Origin: Streptomyces sp. NBC_00178
GTDB taxonomy: Bacteria > Actinomycetota > Actinomycetes > Streptomycetales > Streptomycetaceae
Direction of reading: 5' to 3'
Assembly: GCF_036206005.1 (NCBI RefSeq)
Contig: NZ_CP108143.1
Location: 62,001-126,000 of the forward strand
Length of the DNA: 64,000 nt
The first letter of the stretch is position 1. Each line of letters begins with the position of its first letter. Below the pieces are notes generated by a model. The model saw only the letters and a program-made list of their open reading frames with translations. It was not told the origin of the DNA and did not search any database. Position numbers and translations under genes: made by a program. Below are positions 1 to 9,826 of the stretch, piece after piece.

Positions 1-2454
1 AACCGGCGCAAGGGTCGTCCGTCCGTCGGGAAGCGGAGTGCCGCCCCGCTGGACCCTGAGGTCGTCGAATCCCACGCCCCCGGCGTCCACCGTCAGTGCC
101 GGTTCCTCCTTGCGCCAGCGCGCGCCGAAGGCGAACTCGCCCTTGGTGACCTTCTTGCCCGTGGGCAGCACCCACATACTGTCGTAACCCGGAGTTCCGG
201 GATCCAGGGTGCCGAGGGTGTAGTGGTCGGAGTCGAAGGACCGGTACAGGTCCATGCGGACTTCGGAGTCGGTGGTCTTCTTCGGGACCACAGCGCTGAC
301 CTGGCGGGCCTCGGTGGCGTCCAGCACCACATGCCGGTCGCGGTCGAGCCTGATCTCGGGGACGCTCAGCATGGCTTTGCCCAGGGAGTGCGGGCCGTGC
401 GTGCCCTGTACGTCCGCATCGAGCCACAGGGCGTACGTACCGACCGGGAGCCGCACGGCGGATGTGCCCGACTCACCCAGCGTGTACTGATGGAAGTAGT
501 TCCTGGCCGCCACGGTGAGCACCCCGGAGAGCGGCTTGCCGCCGCGGTCCTTGGCGGTGACTGACAGGTTGTAGCGCTCGGCTTCCTTGCCGACCCCGAC
601 AAGGGTGTGGGCGACGGCCTTTCCGTCCTTGCCGACGGCGTTGATCACACCGCTGAAGTGGCTGTCCGGCGGGGCTTGGTCCAGGTCTGCCGTGAGCGTC
701 ACATCGACGGCTCCGTGTGCGGGTACGGTCACCATCCTGGTGGACAGGCTGAAGAGACCCTGCGGTGCGTTCGGGGCATGGACCGTCAGGTCCAGAGTGA
801 TAGGGGTTGGTGCGATGTTGGTGTAGGTCACCGACCTGTCGGTCTTCTCCCCCCTCGGGTGCGGCCACAGGTGGTAACCGGAGTAGGCGCTGCCGGTCGC
901 GAAGACCGTGTTCCGCACGGCGGCCGCGACGTCGAGGCGGCCGGCGCCGGCCTCGTAGGGTGTGTACTTCGGGGTGGGTGCGGCGGTACTGATCAGAGCG
1001 TCCTTGAGCATCGAGCCGGTCCAGTCCGGGTGCGCCGCAGCGAGCAGGGCGGCGGCTCCCGCGACGTGCGGGGCGGCCATCGAGGTACCGCTCATCGTCC
1101 GGTACAGGCCGTCGCCCTCGGACAGGTGCGAACGTGCCGCGAGGACGTCTACTCCCGGTGCGGTCAGCTCCGGTTTGAGTCCGTAATCGCCCGCGCGCGG
1201 ACCCTGGCTGGAGAAGCCTGCGAGCTGATCCGAGGCGTTTACGGCCCCGACGGTGAGCGCGGCGTCCGCGGCGCCCGGCGAGCCGACGGTGGAAGGGGCA
1301 CCACTGTTGCCGGCCGAGATCACGAAGAGCGCGCCGGTCTCCGCGCTGAGCCGGTTGACGGCCTGGCTCATCGGGTCGTCACCGCTGGACGGGGCACCGC
1401 CCAGGCTCATGTTGATGATCTTGGCGTGCCGGTCACGGGCGGCCCACTCCATGCCGGCCAGGATCCACGACTCCTTGCCCTGGGCTCCGCAGCCGCCGAC
1501 GTCACATGTCGTAGCAAGGACCTTGCCGATGTGGAGGACCGCACCGGGGGCGACACCTTTCTCCCTGCCGTCCGAGGCGGCGCCGGTTCCCGCGACGGTC
1601 GAGGCGACGTGTGTGCCGTGGCCGACGTAGTCGTCGAAGACGCTCTCGTCGGGCACGAAGCTGACGGCGCTTTTGATGCGGTCAACCAGATCCGGGTGGC
1701 CCGAGTCCACGCCCGTATCCAGTACGGCGACGTCGACACCCTTGCCCGTATTGCCTGCTGCCCATACCTCGGGTGCACCGATCTGCCCGGTGCTGTCCGC
1801 CAGTGCGGCTTCGACCTTCCCGTCCAGCCAGACCTTGGCGATGCCGTGGGCGAGCGTGGGCGAGGCGCCGGCGGCGCGTTCGGTGCCTCGTTCCCCTGGT
1901 TCGCCGGTGAGCCCTGACCAGAAGGCATCCGCCCGGTCACGCTCCTCGGTCAGCGCTGCGCCACGGATGCTGGTCAGTGTGCGGACCTTCGTGGCTCCCG
2001 CGGGAAGCGCCCGCACGCGGGCGGCGCTGCTGTCGGTAAAGCTGACAAGCAGAGGGAGGCCGTTGGTGTGCGCGTCGTCGTATCCGTCGGCCAGAAGGCG
2101 CGTGACGTTGAACAGACTCTTGTCGAGGAGACCGGCGGAGACATACGGCAGGGCGGAGTGGGGGTAGACGTAGGTGTCCTTCCCCGCCTTGTTGATCTCG
2201 AAGGCGATGCCCTCGCCTTGCGGGCCCTCGACCTGCCGGGGCTCGGTGCCGTCGGCGTCGAGGGTGACGGTGTCTCCGGTGATCAGGGTGACGGTACGAA
2301 CGGCGGCGGCACGCTCTCGGACGGCGTCGGACGTACCCGGCGCCGCGGGCGGTGTGTCCGGGGTGGTGGCCATCGCCGGTGGCACGGCCGCGAAAATCGC
2401 GAGGGCGGATCCGAGAGCCAATAGCTTCGATCTGCGAAGGATCGGGGTCGACAA
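1..2454 (-). CDS. Secreted S8 (subtilisin-like) serine peptidase, C-terminus cut by window edge
   Basis: Extracellular serine endopeptidase, peptidase family S8; 818 codons are visible and the 3' end lies outside the window. I place the start at a TTG (2452-2454) behind GGGAG with a 6-nt spacer; an in-frame TGA lies just upstream, so no longer start is possible. Residues 1-30 form a signal peptide (LRRSK, then a hydrophobic stretch). A VTLITGD motif near residue 55 and a YVYPHSALPY motif near 95 mark the N-terminal region shared with the other S8 peptidases here. The catalytic triad is visible: Asp246 in VAVLDTGVD, His279 in GHGTHVAST, and Ser in MSGTSMAAPHVAG near 455. An unusual insertion with two Cys (TTCDVGGC) follows HIGKVLA and could form a disulphide; the other three paralogues lack it. 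Family assignment is firm; substrate is unknown. Confidence 0.93.
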   Translation of the reverse strand, partial: MSTPILRRSKLLALGSALAIFAAVPPAMATTPDTPPAAPGTSDAVRERAAAVRTVTLITGDTVTLDADGTEPRQVEGPQGEGIAFEINKAGKDTYVYPHSALPYVSAGLLDKSLFNVTRLLADGYDDAHTNGLPLLVSFTDSSAARVRALPAGATKVRTLTSIRGAALTEERDRADAFWSGLTGEPGERGTERAAGASPTLAHGIAKVWLDGKVEAALADSTGQIGAPEVWAAGNTGKGVDVAVLDTGVDSGHPDLVDRIKSAVSFVPDESVFDDYVGHGTHVASTVAGTGAASDGREKGVAPGAVLHIGKVLATTCDVGGCGAQGKESWILAGMEWAARDRHAKIINMSLGGAPSSGDDPMSQAVNRLSAETGALFVISAGNSGAPSTVGSPGAADAALTVGAVNASDQLAGFSSQGPRAGDYGLKPELTAPGVDVLAARSHLSEGDGLYRTMSGTSMAAPHVAGAAALLAAAHPDWTGSMLKDALISTAAPTPKYTPYEAGAGRLDVAAAVRNTVFATGSAYSGYHLWPHPRGEKTDRSVTYTNIAPTPITLDLTVHAPNAPQGLFSLSTRMVTVPAHGAVDVTLTADLDQAPPDSHFSGVINAVGKDGKAVAHTLVGVGKEAERYNLSVTAKDRGGKPLSGVLTVAARNYFHQYTLGESGTSAVRLPVGTYALWLDADVQGTHGPHSLGKAMLSVPEIRLDRDRHVVLDATEARQVSAVVPKKTTDSEVRMDLYRSFDSDHYTLGTLDPGTPGYDSMWVLPTGKKVTKGEFAFGARWRKEEPALTVDAGGVGFDDLRVQRGGTPLPDGRTTLAPV

Positions 2455-3088
2455 AGAGAACTCCCGTCAAAAGGGCACACTTGGCGGCCAACTGGCCGTT
2501 CAGGGTGCGTTGTTATACGTTTCGGACCTCAGCGGGCCGAACAACCTGCCCATGATCACGTCGTTTTGCCCGCTGCGCGTCTTCCCGGTAGTACAGGTAG
2601 TGCAAAATCAGGCCACCAGGGGCTCCCGGCTCGTACCAGAAATCACCATCTCGGTTGATCTGTCTGCACGTTGAGACCAGCCGCCCACTCGGACGAACCG
2701 CAGCTCAAACCCTCCGCGTTCGCGCGGTGACCTCTCCCGGCACCGGCCGCCGCCGCTCCCGCCGCCGCCCGTCAACGCGGGACACGCGTCGTCCGCGACG
2801 GGGCACACGTCGGGAGCACGACCTGGCGCGGCACCGCCCTCCTCGACACACACTTGGCAACTACGTGTGCCCGATCCGCGTCGCTTCGCTGCGCCGCTCC
2901 GGCCCGTTGTCGAGTACCGGCCCGCCCGATGCGGGTGCGCGGCCCCTTGGGTGTGATCGTTCACGGCCGGAGCTCGATCACCGTCACGGCTGAGACCGAA
3001 TCCGGAAGGAGCCCGCCCCGCGGCCAGGCCTTTCGGCCTGGCCGCGGGGCGGGTGACCGCTATGCGCGGATCGGATCGCCCCTGTCGC
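2455..3088. other. Intergenic gap between the two tandem S8 peptidase genes
   Basis: 634 bases without a convincing gene. It holds the strong hairpin at 3012-3053 and the 5' region of the downstream peptidase, including a GTATAAC sequence (minus strand, near 2515) that could be a -10 element. Open frames here look like frame shadows in G/C-rich DNA. Confidence 0.6.
3012..3053 (-). terminator. Strong 19-bp hairpin terminator
   Basis: Perfect inverted repeat: a 19-bp stem (3012-3030 and 3035-3053) closed by a 4-nt loop. It lies 36 nt past the stop codon of the S8 peptidase at 3089-6856. There is no U tract, as is usual for Streptomyces terminators. Confidence 0.8.
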
Positions 3089-6000
3089 TCATCGGACGAT
3101 GCCCGCGGCTCTCACCACGGTCTGTGTGACGGTGTTGCCGCGGCTGTCCCCGGCGTGCACGCGCAGTGTGAGGTACCGCGCGGACTTGGGCGCAGCGAGC
3201 GTGGTACTCACCTTTCCGTCGCCACGGCCACTGATGCGTGCCGTCGTCCAGGTGGTGCCTTCGTCATAGGAGACCTCCACCTTTCGTGTGTGCAGCGCCG
3301 CACGCGGGCCACCCTGCAGGTGTACGGGCTTGACGATCAATGCCGCGTCCCGGGCAGCCCTGCCGTCCGCGTCGGTGGGCAGGTCGTAGTCCACCTGGAT
3401 CAAGGGGAGTTGCTCGGTCCCATCGGCACTGCGGGGTGTGGATGAGACGAACGACCACTCGGTGCGGGTACGGGTCGAGTAGGGATACTCGGAAGTGCCG
3501 TCCCGGGTTCCCGTGTACACCAGACGGTAGGCGCCCTTGGCGGGCGGAACCGTGATCCAGACTCCGTTCTCGCTCGTGCCGAGCAGGGAGGAGCCTCGGT
3601 ACAACTCGGTTTTGCCCGTGGTCTCGGCACTCCCGAAGGAGGAGAAGTTTGCGTGGTCACTGCCCGAGTCGCCCCAGCCCGGGATGACGACATCGATGAG
3701 GTCGCCGGTTCGGGTGGGCCGCTGGACCGTGCTGTTGATGCGTGGGCGGATCACCGCTCCGAACCAGTGCACGTCGGTGGTGCGGCCGGCCGGGTAACGC
3801 ACCTGGTCGGAGGTGCTGAAAGCGACGGGGAAGAGCAATGCCTCCTCGGACCAGCTGAACGCGTCATCGGCCGTGACGTAGTCGGTGCGGTGCGTGCCGG
3901 CCGTGCTCAGTCGGGTGGTGTCGACGTTGTACGCCGTCCACGGGTGGATGTCGTAACGGTTCTCGTACACCTCGCGCCCGTTCGGGTTGCGGAAGTCCGT
4001 CTCGACGCGGGCGAGTTGCCGGTCCTTGGGGGCATAGGTGAGATCTGCGGGGATACGTCCCTTCCAGGTGCGGACGAGGTCGTACAGGTAGTCGCTGTCG
4101 GGGTGGGACGCGGCGCGTAGGGACACGCCGGCCGAGGGACTAGCGTCGACGCGAGCCATCAGCTTCTCGCCCTGGGTGCGGGACAGGCCCACGACCTGGA
4201 TGCTCGACTTGATGATGGGTTCCCGCAGACGCCCGTCGAGGTCGTTCACGAACAGGAGCAATTTCACACCGGCTGCCTGCGCGGCCCTGATCTGGTCGTC
4301 CGCGGTGTCGTCGTCGCTGGAGTCCCAGGGCACGACGGCGGCCTTGCCGTTGGCGTCGACACCCTTGTAGTCCGCCGCCATGCCGGCGCCGGGGTGGATC
4401 AGGTCGAAGCCGTGGTCGCCGTCAGGGAGACTTGCGGATCCGGGCAGGATCCACAGGTCGTCGAACTCCTGGGATCCGGCGGTCACCGACAGCAGCGGCT
4501 GCTGGTCGCGCCAGCGGACAGTGAGGTACTGGGAGCCGTCGGCGCCCGGTGCGGTGGGCGCCGTCCAGATGCTGTCGTAGCCGTCACCGAGCTGGACGCT
4601 GTCGGTCAGCGAACTGTGGTCGTCGAACTGACGGTGGAAGTCGAGGCGCCGGAAGAGGTTCTCCGTCTTCCGCGCCGTCCTGGCGGAGACCTCACGCAGT
4701 TTCGTGCCGTCGAAGACGAGGTCGGTGTCTTCGGTGATGTCCACCTGCGGGAGGACCATGCGTGCATAGCCGGCCGAGGCCGCGCCGTGCGTGCCTTCTA
4801 CGCGGAAGTCCGCGTAGACGGTGTACCGGCCGGACGGCAGCAGTTGGTCGGAGACACCTCCGCCATAGATGTAGGTACCCGCGTAGTCGTCACCCTTGCG
4901 ATAGAAGGTGAGGGCGCCGGAGGTGGCCTCACCTGAGCGCCCGGTGATCTTCGCGTTGACGTGGGTGAGCCGCTGGCGGGTGCTGACGCCGAGCAGGGTT
5001 CGGGTGCGAACCTTGCCGTCGGCGGACGCGGTGAGCCGACCGGTCCAGCGCTGCAGTTCGCCGGCCTTGCCGCGGTCGGTGCGGACGGTCACGGCCGCGG
5101 TGCCGTGGGCGGGGACCTCCTGCCGGTCCTGGGACAGGGTGAAGACGCCCGCCGGGACACCAGGTGCGTCCACCGCCAGGTCCACGGTGACGGCCCGGTC
5201 CGATGTGTTGGTCCAGGTGACCGTGGACTCGACGACGGCCTGTCCCTCGCCGGGCGCGTGGATCCCGGCGTCCGCCGTCCCGGTCGCGGTGAGGGTTCCC
5301 ACTGCTGCGGCGGCGTCGACGCGACCGTTGCCGCCGTCGTCGATGGTGTTACCGGGCGTCGGATGGACCGTGCTGACCAGCGCGTCCTTGAGGCGGGTGC
5401 CGCTCCAGTCCGGGTGGGCGGCGGCCACCAGGGCCGCTACGCCGGCCACGTGCGGTGTGGCCATGGAGGTACCGCTGAGAGTGAGATAGGAGCCGGATCC
5501 CGTAGGAGCGTACTGCGATCTGGCGGCGAGGATTCCGACGCCGGGCGCGGTTATCTCGGGCTTGAGGGCGTCGTCGCCGTAGCGCGGGCCGCGGCTGGAG
5601 AAGTCCGCGACCGCGTCGGCGGAGTCCACCGCGCCGACGGTCAGTGCAGAGTCCGCGGTGCCCGGCGACCTGACGGTCTGGGCTTCGGGTCCGCTGTTGC
5701 CGGCCGCGATCGTGAACAGCGCACCGGTCTCCGAGCTGAGCGCGTTCACCGAACGGGCGAGAAGGGTCTCGCCGTCGGCGCTCTCGTTGCTGCCGAGGCT
5801 CATGCTGACGACTCGGGCGTGCACGTCCCGCGCGGCCCATTCCATGCCGGCGACGATCCAGGAGTCGTAGCCCGACCCCGCGTTGTCGAGGACCTTGCCG
5901 ACATGCAGGTCCACGCCGGGCGCGACACCCTTCTCCTTGCCCTCGGAGGCAGCGCCGCTGCCCGCGATGGTGGAGGCCACGTGCGTGCCGTGCCCGTTGC

Positions 6001-6856
6001 GGTCGGTGACATCCTCGCCGGGCACGAAGCTGTCGCTGTCCTCCACGGCCCCCTTCAGATCAGGGTGGCCGGGGTCGTAACCCGTGTCCAGGACGGCCAC
6101 GTCGACGCCGTCGCCGGTGTTGCCGCCGGCCCAGACGTCGGGGGCACCGATCTGGGCGGCCGAATCGTTCAGCACGGCCTCGGCCTTGCCGTCGAGCCAC
6201 ACCTTGGAGATGCCGCCCTTGAACGTCGCGTCGGCGTCCCGGGCCGAGCTTGCGGAACCGGAGCCGGTCAGAGCGGCCCACAGGGCGCCACCGTCCTCCC
6301 GGTCCCCGGCCAGCGCGACACCGTTGACGCTGCTGAGCGGCACCGTGACGTCACCCGGGATCGCGTCACCACGGCGGCGCAGGGTTGCCGCACCCGCGTC
6401 CTTGCCGCCATAGGTCACGATGAGGGGCAGATGATCGAGACGGGCGTCGTCGTAACCCTCAGCAATGAGCTGGGTGACGTTGAACAGCCGCCGGTCCAGG
6501 GATCCGGCCGCCAGGTACGGGCGGGCTGAGTCCGGATAGACATAGGTGTCGCCGCCCACCGTCATCACCCGGGCACCCGCGGGCTGACCATCGGGATCTT
6601 CTACGGCTACGGTGCCGGGGCCGCCGTCAGCGGCGGGAGTGACGGTGACCTTGTCTCCGGTGAGGAGGGTCACGGCCACTGCGGTAGGTCGGCCGGTGGA
6701 GGTTCGGGCAACGATGTCGGACTGCGCGGAGTTGGCCGCGCCTGGAGCCGGGGAAGGGTTTGCCGACGCGGGCACGAGCGGGGTCGCCGCTGTGACCAGG
6801 ACGGCGGCCGCGAGCACGAGCAGGCGGTTCCGTCTTCCAGAAGGTTGGTGTGTCAA
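3089..6856 (-). CDS. Large secreted S8 (subtilisin-like) serine peptidase
   Basis: Extracellular S8 endopeptidase of 1255 residues counted from a TTG start (6854-6856), which follows AGGA with a 6-nt spacer; an upstream in-frame start at 6946 would put 30 polar residues before the signal peptide and is less likely. Order: signal peptide (RRNRLLVLAAAVLVTAATP); N-terminal region with VTLLTGDKV and YVYPDSARPY; catalytic domain with Asp257 (VAVLDTGYD), His289 (NGHGTHVAS), oxyanion Asn387 (AAGNSG) and Ser464 (SGTSMATPHV). A long C-terminal half of about 750 residues follows, with an apparent protease-associated (PA)-like segment (LLLFVNDLDG). The size is much larger than classical subtilisins (about 275 residues mature) and matches the large actinobacterial S8 proteins. 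It is tandem with the partial peptidase at 1-2454 and separated from it by a strong hairpin, so the two are probably transcribed separately. Confidence 0.95.
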   Translation of the reverse strand: MTHQPSGRRNRLLVLAAAVLVTAATPLVPASANPSPAPGAANSAQSDIVARTSTGRPTAVAVTLLTGDKVTVTPAADGGPGTVAVEDPDGQPAGARVMTVGGDTYVYPDSARPYLAAGSLDRRLFNVTQLIAEGYDDARLDHLPLIVTYGGKDAGAATLRRRGDAIPGDVTVPLSSVNGVALAGDREDGGALWAALTGSGSASSARDADATFKGGISKVWLDGKAEAVLNDSAAQIGAPDVWAGGNTGDGVDVAVLDTGYDPGHPDLKGAVEDSDSFVPGEDVTDRNGHGTHVASTIAGSGAASEGKEKGVAPGVDLHVGKVLDNAGSGYDSWIVAGMEWAARDVHARVVSMSLGSNESADGETLLARSVNALSSETGALFTIAAGNSGPEAQTVRSPGTADSALTVGAVDSADAVADFSSRGPRYGDDALKPEITAPGVGILAARSQYAPTGSGSYLTLSGTSMATPHVAGVAALVAAAHPDWSGTRLKDALVSTVHPTPGNTIDDGGNGRVDAAAAVGTLTATGTADAGIHAPGEGQAVVESTVTWTNTSDRAVTVDLAVDAPGVPAGVFTLSQDRQEVPAHGTAAVTVRTDRGKAGELQRWTGRLTASADGKVRTRTLLGVSTRQRLTHVNAKITGRSGEATSGALTFYRKGDDYAGTYIYGGGVSDQLLPSGRYTVYADFRVEGTHGAASAGYARMVLPQVDITEDTDLVFDGTKLREVSARTARKTENLFRRLDFHRQFDDHSSLTDSVQLGDGYDSIWTAPTAPGADGSQYLTVRWRDQQPLLSVTAGSQEFDDLWILPGSASLPDGDHGFDLIHPGAGMAADYKGVDANGKAAVVPWDSSDDDTADDQIRAAQAAGVKLLLFVNDLDGRLREPIIKSSIQVVGLSRTQGEKLMARVDASPSAGVSLRAASHPDSDYLYDLVRTWKGRIPADLTYAPKDRQLARVETDFRNPNGREVYENRYDIHPWTAYNVDTTRLSTAGTHRTDYVTADDAFSWSEEALLFPVAFSTSDQVRYPAGRTTDVHWFGAVIRPRINSTVQRPTRTGDLIDVVIPGWGDSGSDHANFSSFGSAETTGKTELYRGSSLLGTSENGVWITVPPAKGAYRLVYTGTRDGTSEYPYSTRTRTEWSFVSSTPRSADGTEQLPLIQVDYDLPTDADGRAARDAALIVKPVHLQGGPRAALHTRKVEVSYDEGTTWTTARISGRGDGKVSTTLAAPKSARYLTLRVHAGDSRGNTVTQTVVRAAGIVR

Positions 6857-7399
6857 CGGGAATCCTGACTTGAATGATCTTACAGGCCGACGGGAATGTA
6901 TGTCCTGGAGGTCGATCTTGGGAACCCCCTGCGCCAGACGCAACACACCGTCAATTCCCAGGTGACAAAGGCTAGTTGCCGTTCGATATTTCGATCACCG
7001 GTAGGCGGTAGGCGGTAGGCGGAACGGTTGCCGCTGGTTTCGGTTCCGGCCCGCACCGTCGGTGCATCGGTCGGTCATGGCCTGGGCGGAAGTCCGACCC
7101 GGAAGCAAGGTGGTCACACCGCCGGGGCGTTTCCGTGGACCGCGTCGCCGTGAGCCCACGCAGCGGCCAGGTGCGGATGGGACGTGAGACCGCCGGGGTG
7201 TACACCGGCCCTTCGCAGCTCGTCGTTGGCCGAACCTCCCGTGACGGCGTTCTGTGAAAGAGCCCGCCGGCCGGGGCGGTTCCTCCGGTACTCCTCGTCA
7301 TGAAGCTGACGTCAGTGCGGTCGTACGCCTCCGCCTCGTCGTGGTAGCTCGAGTCCCGGTCTCCCCTGCCGGAGCGCTGCACCCTGGTGAGCCTGCTGC
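6857..7399. other. Gap upstream of the S8 peptidase, with a short tandem repeat
   Basis: No gene recognised. Contains three perfect copies of GTAGGCG at 7001-7021. A minus-strand frame near 7150-7240 resembles a protein tail but matches no family I know. The IstB remnant begins just beyond. Confidence 0.5.
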
Positions 7400-7822
7400 G
7401 GGCTTGAGGTTGCGGACCATGTGTCGTCGAGGCTGGTGAAGTAGATCGAGTAGCCCGTCCGACAGGCGGCGATCGCGAGAGCGACGGCGACGGCGATGTG
7501 CGTCTGGCCCGCTCCTGGCGGCCCGAGCAAGGCGGCGTTGGCTTTGGCCTCGACGAACGACGACGTGGCGAGATCCTTGACCTTGCGCGGGTCGAGTTCG
7601 GGCTGAAAAGAGAAGTCGTAGTCGTCCAGCGTCTTGTGGTGAGGCGGCTTCGAGATTCGCAGACCGGTGCGAAAGCGGCGGTCTTCGCGGACGGCGAGAC
7701 CTTCGGAGAGGACCAGGTCGATGAAATCGAGGTGACCCATCTTGGCCTCGTCGGCGCGCTGGGCGGATTACGTCGGGTCTTCGGCCAGGTGTGGCAGGTG
7801 CCGGCGTACACGTGAATGCGTG
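7400..7822 (-). pseudogene. Decayed IS21-family helper ATPase (IstB-like)
   Basis: The minus strand encodes a recognisable piece of IstB, the AAA+ helper of IS21-family transposition: DFIDLVLSEGL, the signature KTLDDYDFSFQPELD, and a Walker A region GPPGAGQTHIAVA followed by GYSIYFTSLDD. It is dead by several criteria: a TAA interrupts the N-terminal part (RRHLPHLAEDPT-stop-SAQRADEAK), the frame is lost after SLDD, the C-terminal half is absent, and the essential Walker A Lys is Gln. No IstA partner is seen nearby. Family assignment is good; exact ends are approximate. Confidence 0.8.
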
Positions 7823-7913
7823 AGGCTACTCCAGTTCCTGGCGGGTACCCGTGGCGGAGGCGCGTCGTCACGGACTCGCCAAGGGTGCGAGCCCTCCGAC
7901 GCAGGGAGTGGAA

Positions 7914-9344
7914 ATGAGGCTGCGCGACTTCGCTCGAGCCACGGCTTCCCGGGGTTCAGCAGAGGTGCTGAGCGGCCGGTACCGTTTGGACGGCCGCCTC
8001 GGCTCGGGCGGCGCCGCGGACGTGCACCGTGGGTTCGATCTGCGGCTGAGACGACCGGTCGCGGTCAAGATTTTCCGGCCCGATGCAAGTATCAGCGGGA
8101 AGGAGGGCTTGGACAGCGAAGCGCTGATCTTGGCCCGGCTCCACCACCCCGCACTCGTTACCGCTTTCGACGCCGGGCAGCACGACGGGCGTGCCTTCCT
8201 GGTCATGCAACTGATCGAAGGCATCACGCTGAAGGAGCGCATAGCCCAGGGACCGCTGACCCCTGAGGTCGCTGCCTCACTCGGGGCCGCTGTCGCTCTG
8301 GCTCTGGATCACGCGCACGCAGCCGGAATCATCCACCGCGACGTGAAACCCTCCAACATTCTTCTGGACCACGCCGACCACCCCTACCTGGCTGACTTCG
8401 GCATTTCCCGTCTTCTAGACACCACCAGTCACACGGCCACTGGCACACTCATCGGCACGCCCGCTTACCTCTCGCCCGAGCAGGTCCTCGGCCGGACCGT
8501 CGGCCGGCCTGCCGATATCTACGCCCTCGGCCTGGTACTCCTCGAATGCCTCACGGGAACGCTCGAATACGAGGGCTCCCCTCTGGAGGCCGCGATCGCA
8601 CGACTGCACCGTCCCCCGATCCTGCCCCCTGAGCTCCCCGAACAACTAAGCCGCCTGCTGAGCAGGATGACGGCCCTGGACGAACAGGACCGTCCACCGG
8701 CCCGCGACTGTGCCCGCGAACTGCGCGCAGTAGCCGACACAACAGCCCCCCGTCCCCTCGTTCCTGTGCCCCCCACCACGAGCCTCGTCGCCACAGGACC
8801 GTCATCACAAACGGGCGGCTACACGCACCCCCGTCCCGGGCTCGGCGAAAGGCAATACACCAGCCCACCTCCGCCCGCGCGGAGGCGCACCCTCGTCGCC
8901 GGCACGGCCGTCGCACTCACCACTGTCGTGGCGACCGCACTCGGCGTCACCGGCACCTCCACACCGCAAGACAACGACCGCATCGCCACCAGGGCCACAG
9001 GTGCCCCCAGCGGCATGACGGACACACCCGGCAACACAACCCAGCAAAGGACACGCGGTGCCTCGCCGACGGCGTCGTCCCCTGACCACAATGCCTCTTC
9101 CGACAAGCGCCCCGACGCATCCGCAGGCAACTCAGCGGACGGGTCAACACGACCCACACCAAGGAACAAGGACACTCCAAGAGTGCCAACGGCAAGTGAC
9201 AAGGCGACCCACTACCGCCCCCAACCACCCGGTCATGCAAAGAAGGCAGACACGGAGGACAGCAAGGCCCGAAAGAAGAACAATCAGCGGCCCCGAAACG
9301 CTGACGTAACACCCCCCGGGAAGGAGCATCCGGACGGGCCGTAA
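7914..9344 (+). CDS. Transmembrane Ser/Thr protein kinase (PknB/Hanks type)
   Basis: Eukaryotic-type membrane kinase that phosphorylates Ser/Thr on cellular proteins. From the ATG at 7914 (GGGAG, 5-nt spacer) it has 476 residues; an alternative GTG at 7851 adds 21. Motifs in order: Gly-rich loop GRLGSGGAADV, catalytic Lys in PVAVKIF, HRDVKPSN catalytic loop, ADFGIS metal-binding loop, GTPAYLSPEQ activation segment. After the kinase domain (to about residue 275) comes a Pro-rich linker, one membrane segment (TLVAGTAVALTTVVATALG) and an external Thr/Ser/Pro/Lys-rich tail of about 140 residues with no PASTA repeats. The gene stands alone, next to an IS remnant, so its partners are unknown. All catalytic residues are present, so it is probably active. 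Confidence 0.93.
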   Translation: MRLRDFARATASRGSAEVLSGRYRLDGRLGSGGAADVHRGFDLRLRRPVAVKIFRPDASISGKEGLDSEALILARLHHPALVTAFDAGQHDGRAFLVMQLIEGITLKERIAQGPLTPEVAASLGAAVALALDHAHAAGIIHRDVKPSNILLDHADHPYLADFGISRLLDTTSHTATGTLIGTPAYLSPEQVLGRTVGRPADIYALGLVLLECLTGTLEYEGSPLEAAIARLHRPPILPPELPEQLSRLLSRMTALDEQDRPPARDCARELRAVADTTAPRPLVPVPPTTSLVATGPSSQTGGYTHPRPGLGERQYTSPPPPARRRTLVAGTAVALTTVVATALGVTGTSTPQDNDRIATRATGAPSGMTDTPGNTTQQRTRGASPTASSPDHNASSDKRPDASAGNSADGSTRPTPRNKDTPRVPTASDKATHYRPQPPGHAKKADTEDSKARKKNNQRPRNADVTPPGKEHPDGP

Positions 9345-9826
9345 AAGTACTTAGTCAGGGCCGCTTACACCATCGCCGGGAGGTATCCGGCCCGTAATTC
9401 GCGTGACCCGCTATTTCCGGCGAATGACAGCCGCCTGTATGAGCGCTCTGCGGCCGGCTGCCTCACGAGCGCCCAACCAGGTGCGGATTCCGGTAGCGCC
9501 CCTCTGCTACAGGTGGCTGACAAGGCATGGTGGGTGAGGATGTGACGTGGCGACACCTTGGAGCGGGTCGGGTGGAAGGGAGTGAAGCTTGCGCCGCCGT
9601 CTCGCTCCCTCGGCCCAGCCCACCGCAGTGCCGTACTGGTGAGTGACACCATTGGCGGGGCCGCGCGGTGGCCGCGGTAGGCCGGGGCGGTTCGGCTGAG
9701 CACCCCGCCTACCGCGTGGCGAAAAGCGGTCACGGCCCGGCAGGCTCTGGGTTCGGCCGGGCCCCGCGTTGTCCTTCTCGCTTCCCCCGGTGCCGGGATG
9801 TGACCGGTGCTCAGCTCATCGCGCCG
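9345..9826. other. Convergent intergenic region
   Basis: About 480 bases between the kinase and the convergent UvrA-like gene. No gene recognised. Holds an inverted repeat GGCCCGG/CCGGGCC (9734-9763) that could terminate the UvrA-like transcript. Confidence 0.5.
9734..9763 (-). terminator. Candidate hairpin terminator of the UvrA-like gene
   Basis: A 7-bp stem GGCCCGG (9734-9740)/CCGGGCC (9757-9763) with a 16-nt loop, about 64 nt past the stop codon at 9827. Moderate strength, no U tract. Confidence 0.4.

Noticed and set aside
2608..2964. 118-codon minus-strand frame between the first two S8 genes
   Set aside because: Gly/Arg-rich with no ribosome-binding site; it occupies the leader region of the peptidase gene.
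7001..7021. Three GTAGGCG copies
   Set aside because: Too short and too few to suggest more than replication slippage; no gene or palindrome is attached.
9365..9733. 122-codon minus-strand frame downstream of the kinase gene
   Set aside because: No ribosome-binding site, shadow-like composition, no recognisable motif.
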